A DNA stretch of 64,000 nucleotides from assembly GCA_002435715.1 (NCBI GenBank), contig DISD01000076.1, positions 1 through 64,000 of the forward strand, written 5' to 3'. The translations under genes were made by a program, and so were the position numbers. The stretch comes from Rhodospirillaceae bacterium UBA6219 (lineage in GTDB: Bacteria > Pseudomonadota > Alphaproteobacteria > Rhodospirillales > Magnetospirillaceae). Positions 24,527 through 33,694 of this stretch are shown one piece after another. Under the pieces are notes generated by a model. That model was not told the DNA's origin. It saw only the letters and a list, made by a program, of their open reading frames with translations, and did no database searches. Position 1 is the first letter of the stretch; each line of letters starts with the position of its first letter.

Positions 24527-25276
24527 CTACCCCTTGCCGCCCGAATGGCGCCGTTTTCCACCGACCAACAGCGCGTGCAGGTCGTCGGCGAATTCGCGCA
24601 GGGCGCCGGCGACCACCTTGTCCCGCCGGGCCAAAAGGTTATAGCCAAGGACCGCCGGAACCGCCACCGCCAAGCCGATGGCGGTCATGATCAGTGCCTC
24701 GCCCACCGGTCCGGCCACCTTGTCCAAGGACGCCTGTCCGGTGCGGCCAATGGCCGCCAGCGCATGCTGGATGCCCCAGACGGTGCCGAACAAGCCGACG
24801 AACGGCGCCGTCGAGGCAATGGTGGCCAGCACCGGCAAACCGCCGCTGCCACTGGCCGCCACCTGGCTCCAGGCTCGGCGGATGGCCAGCGACACCCATG
24901 TGTGCAGATCGATGCCGTCCAGGCCGGCCTGGCCATGATGGCGAGCGGCGTCGATCCCCGCCTGGGCGATGACGCGGCACGGACTGGCCGCCCCCAGGAT
25001 GGCCAGCCCCTCTTCGGTGACGGTGCGGCTCCAGAAACTCTGTTCGGCCTGCCGCACATGGCGCAAGACCTGGAACTGGTCCCACAACTTGATCAGCAGG
25101 ATGCTCCAACTGGCCAGGGACATGATCACCAGGATCGCCAAGGTGATATGGGTGACCGCATCACCCTGATTCCATAAGGTGCCGAGGTCGTATCCCGTCA
25201 CCCCGTCCTGGGCCCGGGCCGCCGCCCCCCCGATGACGACACCGATACCCGCCAACGGCAGGATTGATCTGATCAT
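24527..25276 (-). CDS. exbB: ExbB (MotA/TolQ/ExbB proton channel) family protein
   Basis: A 249-aa inner-membrane protein forming the pentameric stator around ExbD. An N-terminal signal-like helix (IRSILPLAGIGVVIGGAAARA) precedes TM1 (HITLAILVIMSLASWSILLIKLW), and the conserved VLATIASTAPFVGLFGTVWGIQHAL and ALIMTAIGLAVAVPAVLGYNLL helices close the channel. The start at 25276 makes an ATGA overlap with tonB; an ATG at 25288 is four codons upstream. Confidence 0.92.
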   Translation of the reverse strand: MIRSILPLAGIGVVIGGAAARAQDGVTGYDLGTLWNQGDAVTHITLAILVIMSLASWSILLIKLWDQFQVLRHVRQAEQSFWSRTVTEEGLAILGAASPCRVIAQAGIDAARHHGQAGLDGIDLHTWVSLAIRRAWSQVAASGSGGLPVLATIASTAPFVGLFGTVWGIQHALAAIGRTGQASLDKVAGPVGEALIMTAIGLAVAVPAVLGYNLLARRDKVVAGALREFADDLHALLVGGKRRHSGGKG

Positions 25277-25902
25277 TGCAATCTCCATACGTAACGCAGA
25301 GTGATCCAGGTGGTTTGCGCCTGGCCGTCCACGGTGCCGGGCGTGAAGACGCAGTTGGCCATGGCCGCCAAGGTCGCGTCGTCCAAACGTGAGAAACCGC
25401 TGGATTCCGCCAGCCGGTGTTCCACCACCCGGCCATTGGCGTCCACCCGCAGCCGCACCACCACCAGACCGGTTTCCCGTTCATAGCGGGACCGGGACGG
25501 ATATCGTGGTGTCGGGCACGAGATGGCGGCGGCGGTGACCACCTTGGGCGCCACCGAGATGGCGGCGGCCAAGGCGGGCGCTGTCGGCGGCGACGCCGAA
25601 ACCGGCAGCACCGCCGGGGCGGAATCAGCCACCAATGTCGACGGCTTGGGCTGGACCACCGGCTTGGGGCGCGGCGGTGACGACACCACCGGCTTGGCCT
25701 TGGGGGGCTGGGGTACGGGCGGCGGTGGTTCCGGCGGTGGCGGCGACACCACTGTCTCGGGCTCGGGGGGCAGCAGGAAGACATCCATCACCACCGATGA
25801 TGGGGCAACAATTGCTGGCGACGGGGCCGGCAGCACCGTCAACGCCAGTCCATGGGCCAGCACCACCCCCCCGATGATCATGGGCCTTGCCACACGGATC
25901 AT
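25273..25902 (-). CDS. tonB: TonB family energy transducer
   Basis: A 209-aa protein with an N-terminal membrane anchor (PMIIGGVVLAHGLALTVLP), a proline-rich periplasm-spanning segment (about residues 45-90, repeated PPEPPPPVP and KPVV) and a C-terminal TonB domain (CPTPRYPSRSRYERETGLVVVRLRVDANGRVVEHRLAESSGF). It transmits force from ExbBD to the receptor TonB box. Its ATG overlaps the ABC ATPase stop, confirming that the motor is co-transcribed with the transporter. Confidence 0.9.
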   Translation of the reverse strand: MIRVARPMIIGGVVLAHGLALTVLPAPSPAIVAPSSVVMDVFLLPPEPETVVSPPPPEPPPPVPQPPKAKPVVSSPPRPKPVVQPKPSTLVADSAPAVLPVSASPPTAPALAAAISVAPKVVTAAAISCPTPRYPSRSRYERETGLVVVRLRVDANGRVVEHRLAESSGFSRLDDATLAAMANCVFTPGTVDGQAQTTWITLRYVWRLQ

Positions 25903-26684
25903 GATCGCCCCCGTTCAAGGATCACCTCGGGCGTCAGCACCGGGGCCAAGGTCCGGTGGGGCCGGCCTTCATGTTCGAAGCCCAGCAGTTTCAGCGGCAC
26001 TCCGTAAAGCTGGCGCAGATTGTCCTCGGTCAGGATGTCCGCCACCGGCCCCGATACCGCGTGGTCGGGTCTGAGCATCAGCAACACGTCGTCGGCCACC
26101 GACAGGGCGTGGTGCGGATGGTGGGTGGTGAACAGCACCGACAGCCCGTCATGATGGGCCAGCATGGCCATGCGTTCCAGGATCACCGCCTGATTGCGCA
26201 GGTCCAGCGCCGAACTGGGCTCGTCAAGAATCATGATCTCGGGTGCCGACACCAGGGCACGGGCGAAGATGACCATCTGTCGTTGACCACCCGACAGGTG
26301 ATGGAACGGACGAGAGGCGAAATCGGCCATGCCCACCCGGTCCAGCGCCGCCAGCGCCGCTTCTTCATCCCGGCGCGACGGCTGGGCCAACAACGCCACC
26401 TTGGCGGCGCGCCCCATCAGCACCATGTCGAGCACCGAATAGTCGAAGCCGACCTGGAACAATTGCGGGACGAAAGCGGCCTTGCCCTCGATCGTCACCT
26501 GACCCTCGGTCGGTGCGGCGATGCCCAACAGCAAGCGCAGCAAGGTGGTCTTGCCGCAGCCATTGGGTCCCAGCACCGCCATGATGCGCCCCTTGGCCAA
26601 ACGGCCGTGATAGCCGCGGAAAATCCATTCGTCGCGCCGATAGGCATGACCCAGGCCGGTGAAGGCGATGGCGTCCCTAGTCAT
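25899..26684 (-). CDS. Iron-siderophore ABC transporter ATP-binding protein
   Basis: A 261-aa FecE/FhuC-type ATPase on the cytoplasmic side. Walker A VLGPNGCGKTTLLRLLLG, signature LSGGQRQMVIFARAL, Walker B IMILDEPSSALD and the switch His in LFTTHHPHH are intact. It overlaps the permease stop by eight bases. The context (permease, binding protein, TonB receptor) makes ferric siderophore the likely substrate, though related systems import cobalamin or haem. Confidence 0.93.
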   Translation of the reverse strand: MTRDAIAFTGLGHAYRRDEWIFRGYHGRLAKGRIMAVLGPNGCGKTTLLRLLLGIAAPTEGQVTIEGKAAFVPQLFQVGFDYSVLDMVLMGRAAKVALLAQPSRRDEEAALAALDRVGMADFASRPFHHLSGGQRQMVIFARALVSAPEIMILDEPSSALDLRNQAVILERMAMLAHHDGLSVLFTTHHPHHALSVADDVLLMLRPDHAVSGPVADILTEDNLRQLYGVPLKLLGFEHEGRPHRTLAPVLTPEVILERGRS

Positions 26685-27720
26685 TGTTCCACCCCCGGGC
26701 CTGCAGGCGCCAATACAGGAAGGCGAAGACCGGCGTGCCGACCACCGCCGTCAGCACCCCGATGGGCAGCTCTTGGCTGGCCAAGGTCCGGGCGACGTCA
26801 TCCATCATCAACAGGAACAAGGCACCGAACAGGGCGGAAGCGGGCAACAACCGGCGATGGTCCGGCCCCACCAGCATGCGGGTGAAATGGGGCACCACCA
26901 GACCGACCCAGCCGACCATGCCGCTGGCCGAGACCTGGGCGGCGACGATCATCGCCACCAGGGCGATGATCAACCAGCGCAGGCGCTCGACCCGGATCCC
27001 CAGGGACGCGGCGTCCAGTTCGCCCAAGGACAGCAGGTTGACCCGCCAGCGCAGGGCCAGCAACAGACCGCCGGCCAACACGATGGGGGGGGCGACCAGG
27101 ACCAGCTTGTCGATGGAAGCGGCGGCGAAACTGCCGATCAGCCAATAGACCATGGCCGGCAGCTTGGAATCGGGATCGGCCACGTATTGCAAAAGACCGT
27201 TCAGGGCGGTGAAGAAGGCGGCGACGATGATCCCGCCCAGCACCAGCGGCAACACGCCGCCGCCCCGCCCCAGGCGCGACAGGGTCCAGGCCAGGGCCAA
27301 GGCCACCATGCCGCCGGCGAAAGCCGCCGCCAGCATGGCCGGACCGGAAAAATCCAGCAAGATGGCCAGGATGCCGCCAAAGGCCGCGCCGGCCGAGATG
27401 CCGACGATATCGGGGCCGACCAAGGGATTGCGCATCATGCCCTGAAGCGCCGCGCCGGCCAGGCCCAGCCCGGCCCCGGCCAGGCAAACCAAAAGCACGC
27501 GCGGCAGGCGGATGATGGTCACCGCCACCCATTCGGCCTCGCTCCAATCGCTGGCGGGGGCCATCCCGGCGGGAAGCAGCCAGGCCAGGACGACGCGGGC
27601 GACGGTCAGGGTGGGAACCGGATAGGTGCCGATGCGCAAGGACATCAGCATGGCCAACAACAGCGACAAGGACAGCAACGGCACCGCCAGCCGCGCCAAG
27701 GACGAGGAGGAAATGCTCAC
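26677..27720 (-). CDS. FecCD family iron-siderophore permease
   Basis: A 347-aa inner-membrane permease with about ten transmembrane helices. Typical FecCD segments are RLPRVLLVCLAGAGLGLAGAALQGMMRNPLVGPDIVGISAGAAFG, the central GGIIVAAFFTALNGLLQYV and the coupling helix VGWVGLVVPHFTRMLVGPDHRRLLP. It probably works as a homodimer, since only one permease gene is present. It overlaps the binding-protein stop by four bases. Confidence 0.94.
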   Translation of the reverse strand: MSISSSSLARLAVPLLSLSLLLAMLMSLRIGTYPVPTLTVARVVLAWLLPAGMAPASDWSEAEWVAVTIIRLPRVLLVCLAGAGLGLAGAALQGMMRNPLVGPDIVGISAGAAFGGILAILLDFSGPAMLAAAFAGGMVALALAWTLSRLGRGGGVLPLVLGGIIVAAFFTALNGLLQYVADPDSKLPAMVYWLIGSFAAASIDKLVLVAPPIVLAGGLLLALRWRVNLLSLGELDAASLGIRVERLRWLIIALVAMIVAAQVSASGMVGWVGLVVPHFTRMLVGPDHRRLLPASALFGALFLLMMDDVARTLASQELPIGVLTAVVGTPVFAFLYWRLQARGWNND

Positions 27721-28814
27721 GGTCGCAGGCTTTCCTGTGTGAGAGAACGGGAAAAACGGTCATATCCGGCCGAGACGGAATTCACCTTCATGTGCAAGGT
27801 GTGATCCAAGGTGTCGTCATCCAGGTCCAGGCCATAGACCTGTTGGAAGGTCTGCCGCAGGTCGCCGCGCAAGGTGCTGGGCAGCTCGGGAAACAGCAAT
27901 TCGGTCAGCCACCGCGAATAGAGCGGTCCCTCGACCAGATCGGCGAAACGCGAGCCCCCCGAGGGCACCTTGTAGACCCGTCGGTTGCGGACGGCGCTGA
28001 CCGGCCGCCACATGGGATCCTGATAAAGGTCGCTGGGCGTGGTGCGGTCGCAACAGAACAGCACCACCACTTCAGGATCCCACAGCAGGATCTTTTCCAT
28101 GCTGACCCGTTCGGGGCGCGCCAATTGGGCGGCGACATTGACCCCTCCGGCCCGTTCCAGCAGCGTGCCGAAGAAATTCTTGCCGTCGATGGGGATCAGC
28201 GGCCGCCACTTCCACAGATACAGCACCCGCTGGCGGCGGCCTTTCGTGGCCTGCAATCCGGCCTGGACGTGGTGGTCCAAGCGGGCATAGGAATCGCGGT
28301 AATCGTCGATCAACGCCTCGGCACGCGCGCTTCGTCCGGACACCGCGCCGATCAGACGCGCGGTCGAGAAATAATCGCGCTCGTCACGGGTCTGACGCAG
28401 GGCGACCACCGGCAAGCCGGCCCGATCCAAGGGTTCGAGATAGGCGGGATCGTTGCGCCCCACCCACTGGAACACCGCGTCGGGGGCACGGCGCAAGATG
28501 GCCTCGACGTTGGGAACGAAAAATCCGTCCACGGAAACGTCGGTGGGGATGGCCGCGGCACTGGGAAAGGCCCGGTCCAACAAACCGGTGCTGACCGTCC
28601 GCACGGTGCTGGCACTGGCCCCGGCAATGGGACCGGCGCCCCGTTCCAAGGTCAGGTACAGCCACAGCACCGAATTGAAGGTGACCACCCGCTGCGCCGG
28701 GGCGGCCACGGACACGTCCCTGCCCCGCTGGTCCTGTGGGGGAGGCGTTTGCGCCTCCCCCGTCCGAACCAGGCACAGCACGGCCAGCGCCACTGATGTC
28801 AAGATCAGTCGCAT
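27717..28814 (-). CDS. Iron-siderophore periplasmic binding protein
   Basis: A 365-aa type III periplasmic binding protein with a signal peptide (RLILTSVALAVLCLVRTGEA). Domain 1 starts RVVTFNSVLWLYLTLERGAGPIAG; NVEAILRRAPDAVFQW and the long backbone helix (ARAEALIDDYRDSYARLDHHV) are typical, and WDPEVVVLFCCD lies in domain 2. There is no lipobox, so it is probably soluble. It follows the receptor by five bases and delivers ligand to the FecCD permease. Confidence 0.88.
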   Translation of the reverse strand: MRLILTSVALAVLCLVRTGEAQTPPPQDQRGRDVSVAAPAQRVVTFNSVLWLYLTLERGAGPIAGASASTVRTVSTGLLDRAFPSAAAIPTDVSVDGFFVPNVEAILRRAPDAVFQWVGRNDPAYLEPLDRAGLPVVALRQTRDERDYFSTARLIGAVSGRSARAEALIDDYRDSYARLDHHVQAGLQATKGRRQRVLYLWKWRPLIPIDGKNFFGTLLERAGGVNVAAQLARPERVSMEKILLWDPEVVVLFCCDRTTPSDLYQDPMWRPVSAVRNRRVYKVPSGGSRFADLVEGPLYSRWLTELLFPELPSTLRGDLRQTFQQVYGLDLDDDTLDHTLHMKVNSVSAGYDRFSRSLTQESLRP

Positions 28815-28819
28815 GTCGG

Positions 28820-31030
28820 TCAGAACGTGACCTGCAAGCGTCCGACCAGGCTCATCGGCTCACCCGTATACAGCATCGGATTGTCGTCGCCGCTGCTGGC
28901 GACGTAATAATCCTGGTTGAAGATGTTGTTGGCGTTCAGGCTGAACTTGGCGTTCTCGTTGAACTTGTAATAAGCGGCCAAGTCGGCGGTGACGTATTCG
29001 GGAATATAGTAATTGTTGACCAAGCTCGCCGCCCGCTTGCCCACATAGGTCAGGCCGCCGCCGAAGCCGAAACCGGCCAGGTCGCCGGCCTGGACTTCGT
29101 ACATGGACCACAACCGGGCGCTATGGGCGGGGGCGTTCACCAATTGCGCGCCCTCGGTGTATTTGTTGTCCTTGGTGACATGGGCGTCGTTATAGGCGTA
29201 GGCCGCCAACAGGTTCCAACCCGGCGCCACCTTCCAGGTGGCGTCGAATTCGAAACCGGTGCTTTGCTGCTCGCCGACGATGCTGGTCACTTGGGTGACC
29301 GAATCGGTGGTGCGCACGTTCTGCCGTTTCAGTTGGTAGACCGCCGCCGTGGCGGTGAACGAATCGGCCAGATCCAGTTTCACCCCACCTTCGTATTGTT
29401 GGCCGATTTCCGGGTCGGCGTCGGGCAGGGTGCCCAGGCTGGTGGTGTTCTCGTCACCCGGGGGCACGAAGGAATGGGAATAACCACCAAAGGCGGTCAC
29501 GCCCGGAACCACTTCATAGGTCACGCCGGCCCGCTTGCTCCATTCCGCGTCGTGGCTGGCGGAGGTGACCAAGGTGCGCAGGTTCTTTTGTTCCTTTTCG
29601 ACGTCGTCGAAGCGCAAGCCGGCCATGACCTTCAATTGCGGCGTCAACTCCAGCAGGTCCTGGGCATAAATGGCCCGGCGCTGGGTGGTGTACTTGATGT
29701 GCAGGTTCTCCGCCCAGTTGGGCTCGCCGAAATTGGTCGCCGGCGACCACAGGCTGACGAAGGTGGTCGGCAAGGTCCCGCCGAAGCGCAGGCGGTCGAT
29801 GGTGCTGTAGAACGCCTCGACGCCGACCAGGCTTTGATGCCTCAGCCCCCAGGTGTGGAAACTGCCTTCCAGATTGGTGTCGGAAATGATTTCCTTGGTG
29901 GTCGAATCGGTCTTGTTGCCGCTTAGTCCGACGCGGTTCAACGCCGCCTGCGCCGCACTGAAACTGGCCGAGGTCAAGGTCTGGTCGAAATCGTAGCGAT
30001 TCAACATCAGCCCGGTGTTGACCTTCCAATCATTGTTGAATTCGTGGCGAAGCCGAGCCGACAAATTGGCGCCGGTGTCGTTCCGGCCCGACCAATCGGC
30101 GTTGTAATTGGTGGAATTGTCCACCCCATAGGACCGCGCATAAGCCGGCGTGCCCGAATAATTGCCGTCGGTGCTGCGGTCACGGAATTCCCCGGCCAGG
30201 GTGATGGTGGTGCGCTCGCCGGCCAAGGCCTGCAGCAGGATGCTGGCATGCTGGGCGTCGTAACTGTAATTGTCGACGAAAGTGTCCTTCTGGCTTTTGT
30301 CGGCGATCAACCGCACCAAGACCGAACCGCTGTCGTTCAACTTGCCCGAAACATCGGTGCCGATTCCGACGGATTGGTCGGTGCCGCCCCACAGGCTGCC
30401 GGAAACGCTGGTCTGTGGCAGCGGTTTCTTCGACACCACGTTGATGGCGCCGCCCAGGCTGCCGTCACCGTACAGCACCGAAGCCGGCCCCTTCAGGACT
30501 TCGATGCGTTCGACGTTGCCCAGCCAATAGGTGCGGTCGAAGGTGTCGTCGCGCAAGCCGTCCTTATAGAAGTTGCGGTTCTGGAAACCACGCGTGGTCA
30601 TCCACTGACCGGCACCTTGCAAATTGCTGTTGGTGGCCTGCACGCCGGCCACGTTGCGCAAGGCTTCGTTCAGGGTCTGGACGTTTTGTTCTTCCAGCAC
30701 CTTTTGCGGCACACTGATCACCGATTGCGGAATGTCCTTGGTCGGAATATCGGCCTTGGCCCCGGTCGGCGAGCGGGTGACGCGATAATCGTTGAGCCCT
30801 TCGTCGTCAGGCTGCTGACCGATGACCACCGGTGTATCGGTCACGGTCACCGTGGCGGTTGCCGACGACGGGGTATCCGCCGCCGTCTCGGACGAGGAAT
30901 TTTGCGAAGCGGCGGTTTGCGCCTGGGTCGGAGCGGCCGCCAGCAAAAGGACGATCGCGGCAGCGGAGGAAGTCACTGCGGCCGGACGCGGCCGCAAAGC
31001 GGTGATGTGGGAAGTGCGGATCTGTTGCAT
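28820..31030 (-). CDS. TonB-dependent siderophore receptor
   Basis: An outer-membrane ligand-gated porin of 736 aa. After a signal peptide (ITALRPRPAAVTSSAAAIVLLLAAAPTQAQ) comes a low-complexity stretch, a plug domain (IPQSVISVPQKVLEEQNVQTLNEALRNVAGV, then NFYKDGLRDD and LKGPASVLYGDGSLGGAINVVSKKP) and a 22-strand barrel ending FNQDYYVASSGDDNPMLYTGEPMSLVGRLQVTF, with terminal aromatic Phe. It lacks the N-terminal signalling domain of FecA-type receptors. The start at 31030 begins the signal peptide; the frame runs on to 31207. Confidence 0.93.
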   Translation of the reverse strand: MQQIRTSHITALRPRPAAVTSSAAAIVLLLAAAPTQAQTAASQNSSSETAADTPSSATATVTVTDTPVVIGQQPDDEGLNDYRVTRSPTGAKADIPTKDIPQSVISVPQKVLEEQNVQTLNEALRNVAGVQATNSNLQGAGQWMTTRGFQNRNFYKDGLRDDTFDRTYWLGNVERIEVLKGPASVLYGDGSLGGAINVVSKKPLPQTSVSGSLWGGTDQSVGIGTDVSGKLNDSGSVLVRLIADKSQKDTFVDNYSYDAQHASILLQALAGERTTITLAGEFRDRSTDGNYSGTPAYARSYGVDNSTNYNADWSGRNDTGANLSARLRHEFNNDWKVNTGLMLNRYDFDQTLTSASFSAAQAALNRVGLSGNKTDSTTKEIISDTNLEGSFHTWGLRHQSLVGVEAFYSTIDRLRFGGTLPTTFVSLWSPATNFGEPNWAENLHIKYTTQRRAIYAQDLLELTPQLKVMAGLRFDDVEKEQKNLRTLVTSASHDAEWSKRAGVTYEVVPGVTAFGGYSHSFVPPGDENTTSLGTLPDADPEIGQQYEGGVKLDLADSFTATAAVYQLKRQNVRTTDSVTQVTSIVGEQQSTGFEFDATWKVAPGWNLLAAYAYNDAHVTKDNKYTEGAQLVNAPAHSARLWSMYEVQAGDLAGFGFGGGLTYVGKRAASLVNNYYIPEYVTADLAAYYKFNENAKFSLNANNIFNQDYYVASSGDDNPMLYTGEPMSLVGRLQVTF

Positions 31031-31052
31031 TGGTCGCCAGAAGTCTGCCCAA

Positions 31053-31070
31053 CCGTCTTGGGAAAGACGG
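31053..31070 (-). promoter_or_regulatory. Stem-loop just upstream of the receptor start
   Basis: On the minus strand CCGTCTT-TCCC-AAGACGG is a perfect 7-bp hairpin ending 22 bases before the receptor ATG. There is no T tract. It may influence ribosome access; no known riboswitch was recognised in this leader. Confidence 0.45.
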
Positions 31071-31206
31071 AAGGGGGGAAAGACAACCGGCTCATGCCGC
31101 TCTCCGGTGTTCCGACCCTTGGCGGCGGAATTCGGGACACCAGCGTCACATCCTGGCCGAGCCCATGCCCCGCACAAGGATGAAACTGTCACAAGGACTG
31201 CATGCA

Positions 31207-31235
31207 CTAATATTGCGATGCAGCGAAGCTGTCAA
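31207..31235 (-). promoter_or_regulatory. Promoter of the siderophore uptake operon
   Basis: On the minus strand TTGACA (31235-31230) and TATTAG (31212-31207) have a 17-base spacer. The imperfect inverted repeat CTGCAT...ATGCAG spans the -10 region and might bind an iron regulator (Fur, Irr or RirA type); that assignment is a guess. The leader to the start at 31030 is about 170 nt. Confidence 0.6.
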
Positions 31236-31313
31236 GGTTTCACGACCGCAAAACCAAAAACCGGCCTGCGACAGCAGCCGGATAACGGGAACAGCAAAAT
31301 AGGAAGAGAGAGT

Positions 31314-31401
31314 TGGTGCCCCAGGCCGGACTCGAACCAGCAAGCCTTTCGGCGGTCGATTTTGAGTCGACTGCGTCTACCAATTCCGCCACTAGGGCAC
31401 C
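31314..31401 (-). tRNA. tRNA-Leu (anticodon CAA)
   Basis: An 88-nt class II tRNA without encoded CCA. Acceptor GGTGCCC pairs with GGGCACC, and the discriminator is A73 (leucine identity). Anticodon loop CTCAAAA within GTCGA/TCGAC gives CAA, reading UUG. The long variable arm (CGCCGAAAGGCTTG) and T loop (GGTTCGAGTCC) are present. Confidence 0.96.
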
Positions 31402-31453
31402 GTGGATTGGGATGGCGATCATAACCATCCCGAGCCACAGGTCAACGGGGATT

Positions 31454-32746
31454 TTAACCCAGCAAGGCGTATTTCAGCACAAAAGCCGCCGCCAGCACCG
31501 CCACCGTCGGACTGACGTCGCGGACCTTGCCGGACAGCACCTTGATGGCGACAAAGGTGATGAAGCCGAAAGTGATGCCGTGGGCGATGGAAAAGGTCAG
31601 CGGCATGGCCAGGGCGGTGACCACCGCCGGCACCGCTTCGGTCAAATCATCCCAGGCGATATCGGCCAGACCGCGGGCCATCAGGCAGGCGACGAACAAC
31701 AAGGCCGGCGCCGTGGCATAGGCCGGGATGGACCCGGCCAAAGGCGCCAGGAACAGTGCCAGCAGGAAGAAGACGGCAACCACCAGGGCGGTCAGGCCGG
31801 TGCGGCCACCCGCCTTGATGCCGGCGGCGCTTTCGATATAGCTGGTGGTGGTCGACGTCCCCAACGCGCCCGATGCAATGGCCGCCACCGAATCGGCCAC
31901 CAAGGCGCGGCCGATGCGCGGCAGACGACCATTTTCGTCCAGCATGCCGGCACGATGGGCCAGACCGATCAGGGTACCGGCATTGTCGAACATGTCGACG
32001 AACAAGAAGGCGAAGACGATGGCCACCAGCCCCAAATTCAGGGCCCCGGCCACGTCCATCTGCAGGAAGGTGGGGGCCAGCGACGGCGGCATGGACATCA
32101 GCCCGCCGAACGGCGTCACCCCCAAAGCCATGCCCAGACCAGTGGTGCCCAAAATGGCGATCATGATGACGCCCGGCACCTTGCGCACGTCCAACGCCAC
32201 CATGGCCATGAACCCGCCGATGGCCAACAGGGTCTGGGGCTGCTTGACGTTGCCCAAGGTCACCAAGGTCGCCTGATGGCTGGTGATGATGCCGGCGTTC
32301 TTCATGGCGATGATGCCCAGGAACAATCCGATACCGGCGGAAATGGCCAACTTCAGCGAATGGGGGATCGAATTGATGATGGCTTCGCGGACTTTCGTCA
32401 GCGCCAGGATCAGGAAGATACAGCCGGAAACGAACACCGCCCCCAGGGCCACCTGCCAGGAATGGCCCATGCCCAGCACCACGCCATAGGTGAAATAGGC
32501 GTTCAGCCCCATGCCCGGAGCCAAGGCGATGGGGTAATTGGCGTAAAGCCCCATCACCGCCGAGCCGATGGCGGCGGCGACGCAGGTGGCGGCGAACACC
32601 GCGCCTTTGTCCATGCCGGCATCGGCCAACATGGCCGGGTTGACAAAGATGATATAGGCCATGGTCAGGAAGGTGGTGGCCCCGGCCAACACTTCGGTGC
32701 CGATATCGGTCTGGTTCTCACGCAGTTTGAACAAACGCTCAAGCAT
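31454..32746 (-). CDS. NCS2 family purine permease (AzgA-like)
   Basis: A 430-aa inner-membrane proton symporter of the AzgA branch, which imports adenine, guanine or hypoxanthine. About 12-14 helices are seen, with NQTDIGTEVLAGATTFLTMAYIIFVNPAMLADAGMD, ALAPGMGLNAYF, VFAFLFVDMFDNAGTLIGLA and GTSTTTSYIESAAGIKAGGRTGLTA, which are hallmark AzgA segments. It overlaps the panC stop by eight bases, so it is probably co-transcribed with pantothenate genes, an unexpected partner. Confidence 0.92.
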   Translation of the reverse strand: MLERLFKLRENQTDIGTEVLAGATTFLTMAYIIFVNPAMLADAGMDKGAVFAATCVAAAIGSAVMGLYANYPIALAPGMGLNAYFTYGVVLGMGHSWQVALGAVFVSGCIFLILALTKVREAIINSIPHSLKLAISAGIGLFLGIIAMKNAGIITSHQATLVTLGNVKQPQTLLAIGGFMAMVALDVRKVPGVIMIAILGTTGLGMALGVTPFGGLMSMPPSLAPTFLQMDVAGALNLGLVAIVFAFLFVDMFDNAGTLIGLAHRAGMLDENGRLPRIGRALVADSVAAIASGALGTSTTTSYIESAAGIKAGGRTGLTALVVAVFFLLALFLAPLAGSIPAYATAPALLFVACLMARGLADIAWDDLTEAVPAVVTALAMPLTFSIAHGITFGFITFVAIKVLSGKVRDVSPTVAVLAAAFVLKYALLG

Positions 32747-33602
32747 GCAGTGGCTCCACCCCCAGATTGTCGATCAGCCGGGCGCCGGACAACCGTGCCG
32801 CCACCAGGATGCGGGCCGGACCATCCAGCCGGGCCAAGGGCACCAGGGAATCGGCGGCACGCACTTCCAGATAATCCACCGACAGGAAGCCGGCTTCGGT
32901 GATGCGCCGAATGCCGTCCGCACACAAGGTGGCGGCTTCCCCACCCTGGCGCAAGGCTTCGGCCATGTCGGACAGTACCTGATGCAGAATCGGGGCGATC
33001 CGACGTTCTTCCTGGGACAGATAAGCGTTGCGCGACGAACGGGCCAAGCCGTCGAATTCACGCACGGTGGGAACGCCGACCACCTCCACCGGAATGTCCA
33101 AATCACGGACCAGACGACGGATGACGGTCAATTGCTGCCAATCCTTTTCGCCGAACAGCGCCATATGCGGCCCGACCTGCAGCAACAGCTTGCCGACCAC
33201 GGTGGCGACCCCGTCGAAATGGCCGGGGCGGATGTCGCCGCACAGGCCTTCGGAAACGCCTGACACATGGATGTTGGTGGCGAAGCCTTCCGGGTACATC
33301 TCGTCGACGGACGGCGCGTACAGCAGATGGCAGCCGGCCCCGGCCAAAGCGGCGGCATCTTGTTCCTCTTGCCGGGGATAGCGGCTGAAATCCTCGTTGG
33401 GACCGAATTGGGTGGGGTTGACGAACACCGACACCACGACCCGGTCGGCCAGCTCCAAGGCAGTGCGCACCAGGGTCAGGTGACCGTCATGCAGCGCCCC
33501 CATGGTGGGGGCGAAAGCGACGCTGAGACCCTGGTCGCGCCAATATTGCACCCGGGCACGCAGATCGGCTTTGGTGCGGACGATGTCGATGGACTCGGAC
33601 AT
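32739..33602 (-). CDS. panC: Pantothenate synthetase
   Basis: PanC joins pantoate and beta-alanine with ATP, the last step to vitamin B5. The 287-aa protein has FAPTMGALHDGHLTLVRTA (HIGH-like site), VSVFVNPTQFGPNEDFSRYPR, the GEKDWQQLTVIRRLVRDL motif and the KMSKS-equivalent SRNAYLSQEERRIAP. It lies 92 bases after panB, separated by a strong hairpin. Confidence 0.96.
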   Translation of the reverse strand: MSESIDIVRTKADLRARVQYWRDQGLSVAFAPTMGALHDGHLTLVRTALELADRVVVSVFVNPTQFGPNEDFSRYPRQEEQDAAALAGAGCHLLYAPSVDEMYPEGFATNIHVSGVSEGLCGDIRPGHFDGVATVVGKLLLQVGPHMALFGEKDWQQLTVIRRLVRDLDIPVEVVGVPTVREFDGLARSSRNAYLSQEERRIAPILHQVLSDMAEALRQGGEAATLCADGIRRITEAGFLSVDYLEVRAADSLVPLARLDGPARILVAARLSGARLIDNLGVEPLHA

Positions 33603-33647
33603 GATTGCCTCTAGTACACTGATTCGTTGATTTCGTGGGCCGATTCA

Positions 33648-33685
33648 CCAGACAAACGGTTCATATCCATGAACCGTCTGTCTGG
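33648..33685 (-). terminator. Long hairpin between panB and panC
   Basis: CCAGACA-A-ACGGTTCA (33648-33663) pairs with TGAACCGT-C-TGTCTGG (33670-33685): 15 base pairs, one mismatch and a 6-base loop. No T tract follows on either strand. It could stabilise the upstream panB message, give partial termination, or be a dispersed repeat. Confidence 0.55.
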
Positions 33686-33694
33686 ATCGGACCA

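Noticed and set aside
31036..31235. Possible cobalamin riboswitch in the siderophore receptor leader
   Set aside because: The B12-box and the conserved GCCACTG element were not found, and the ABC genes are of iron-siderophore type.
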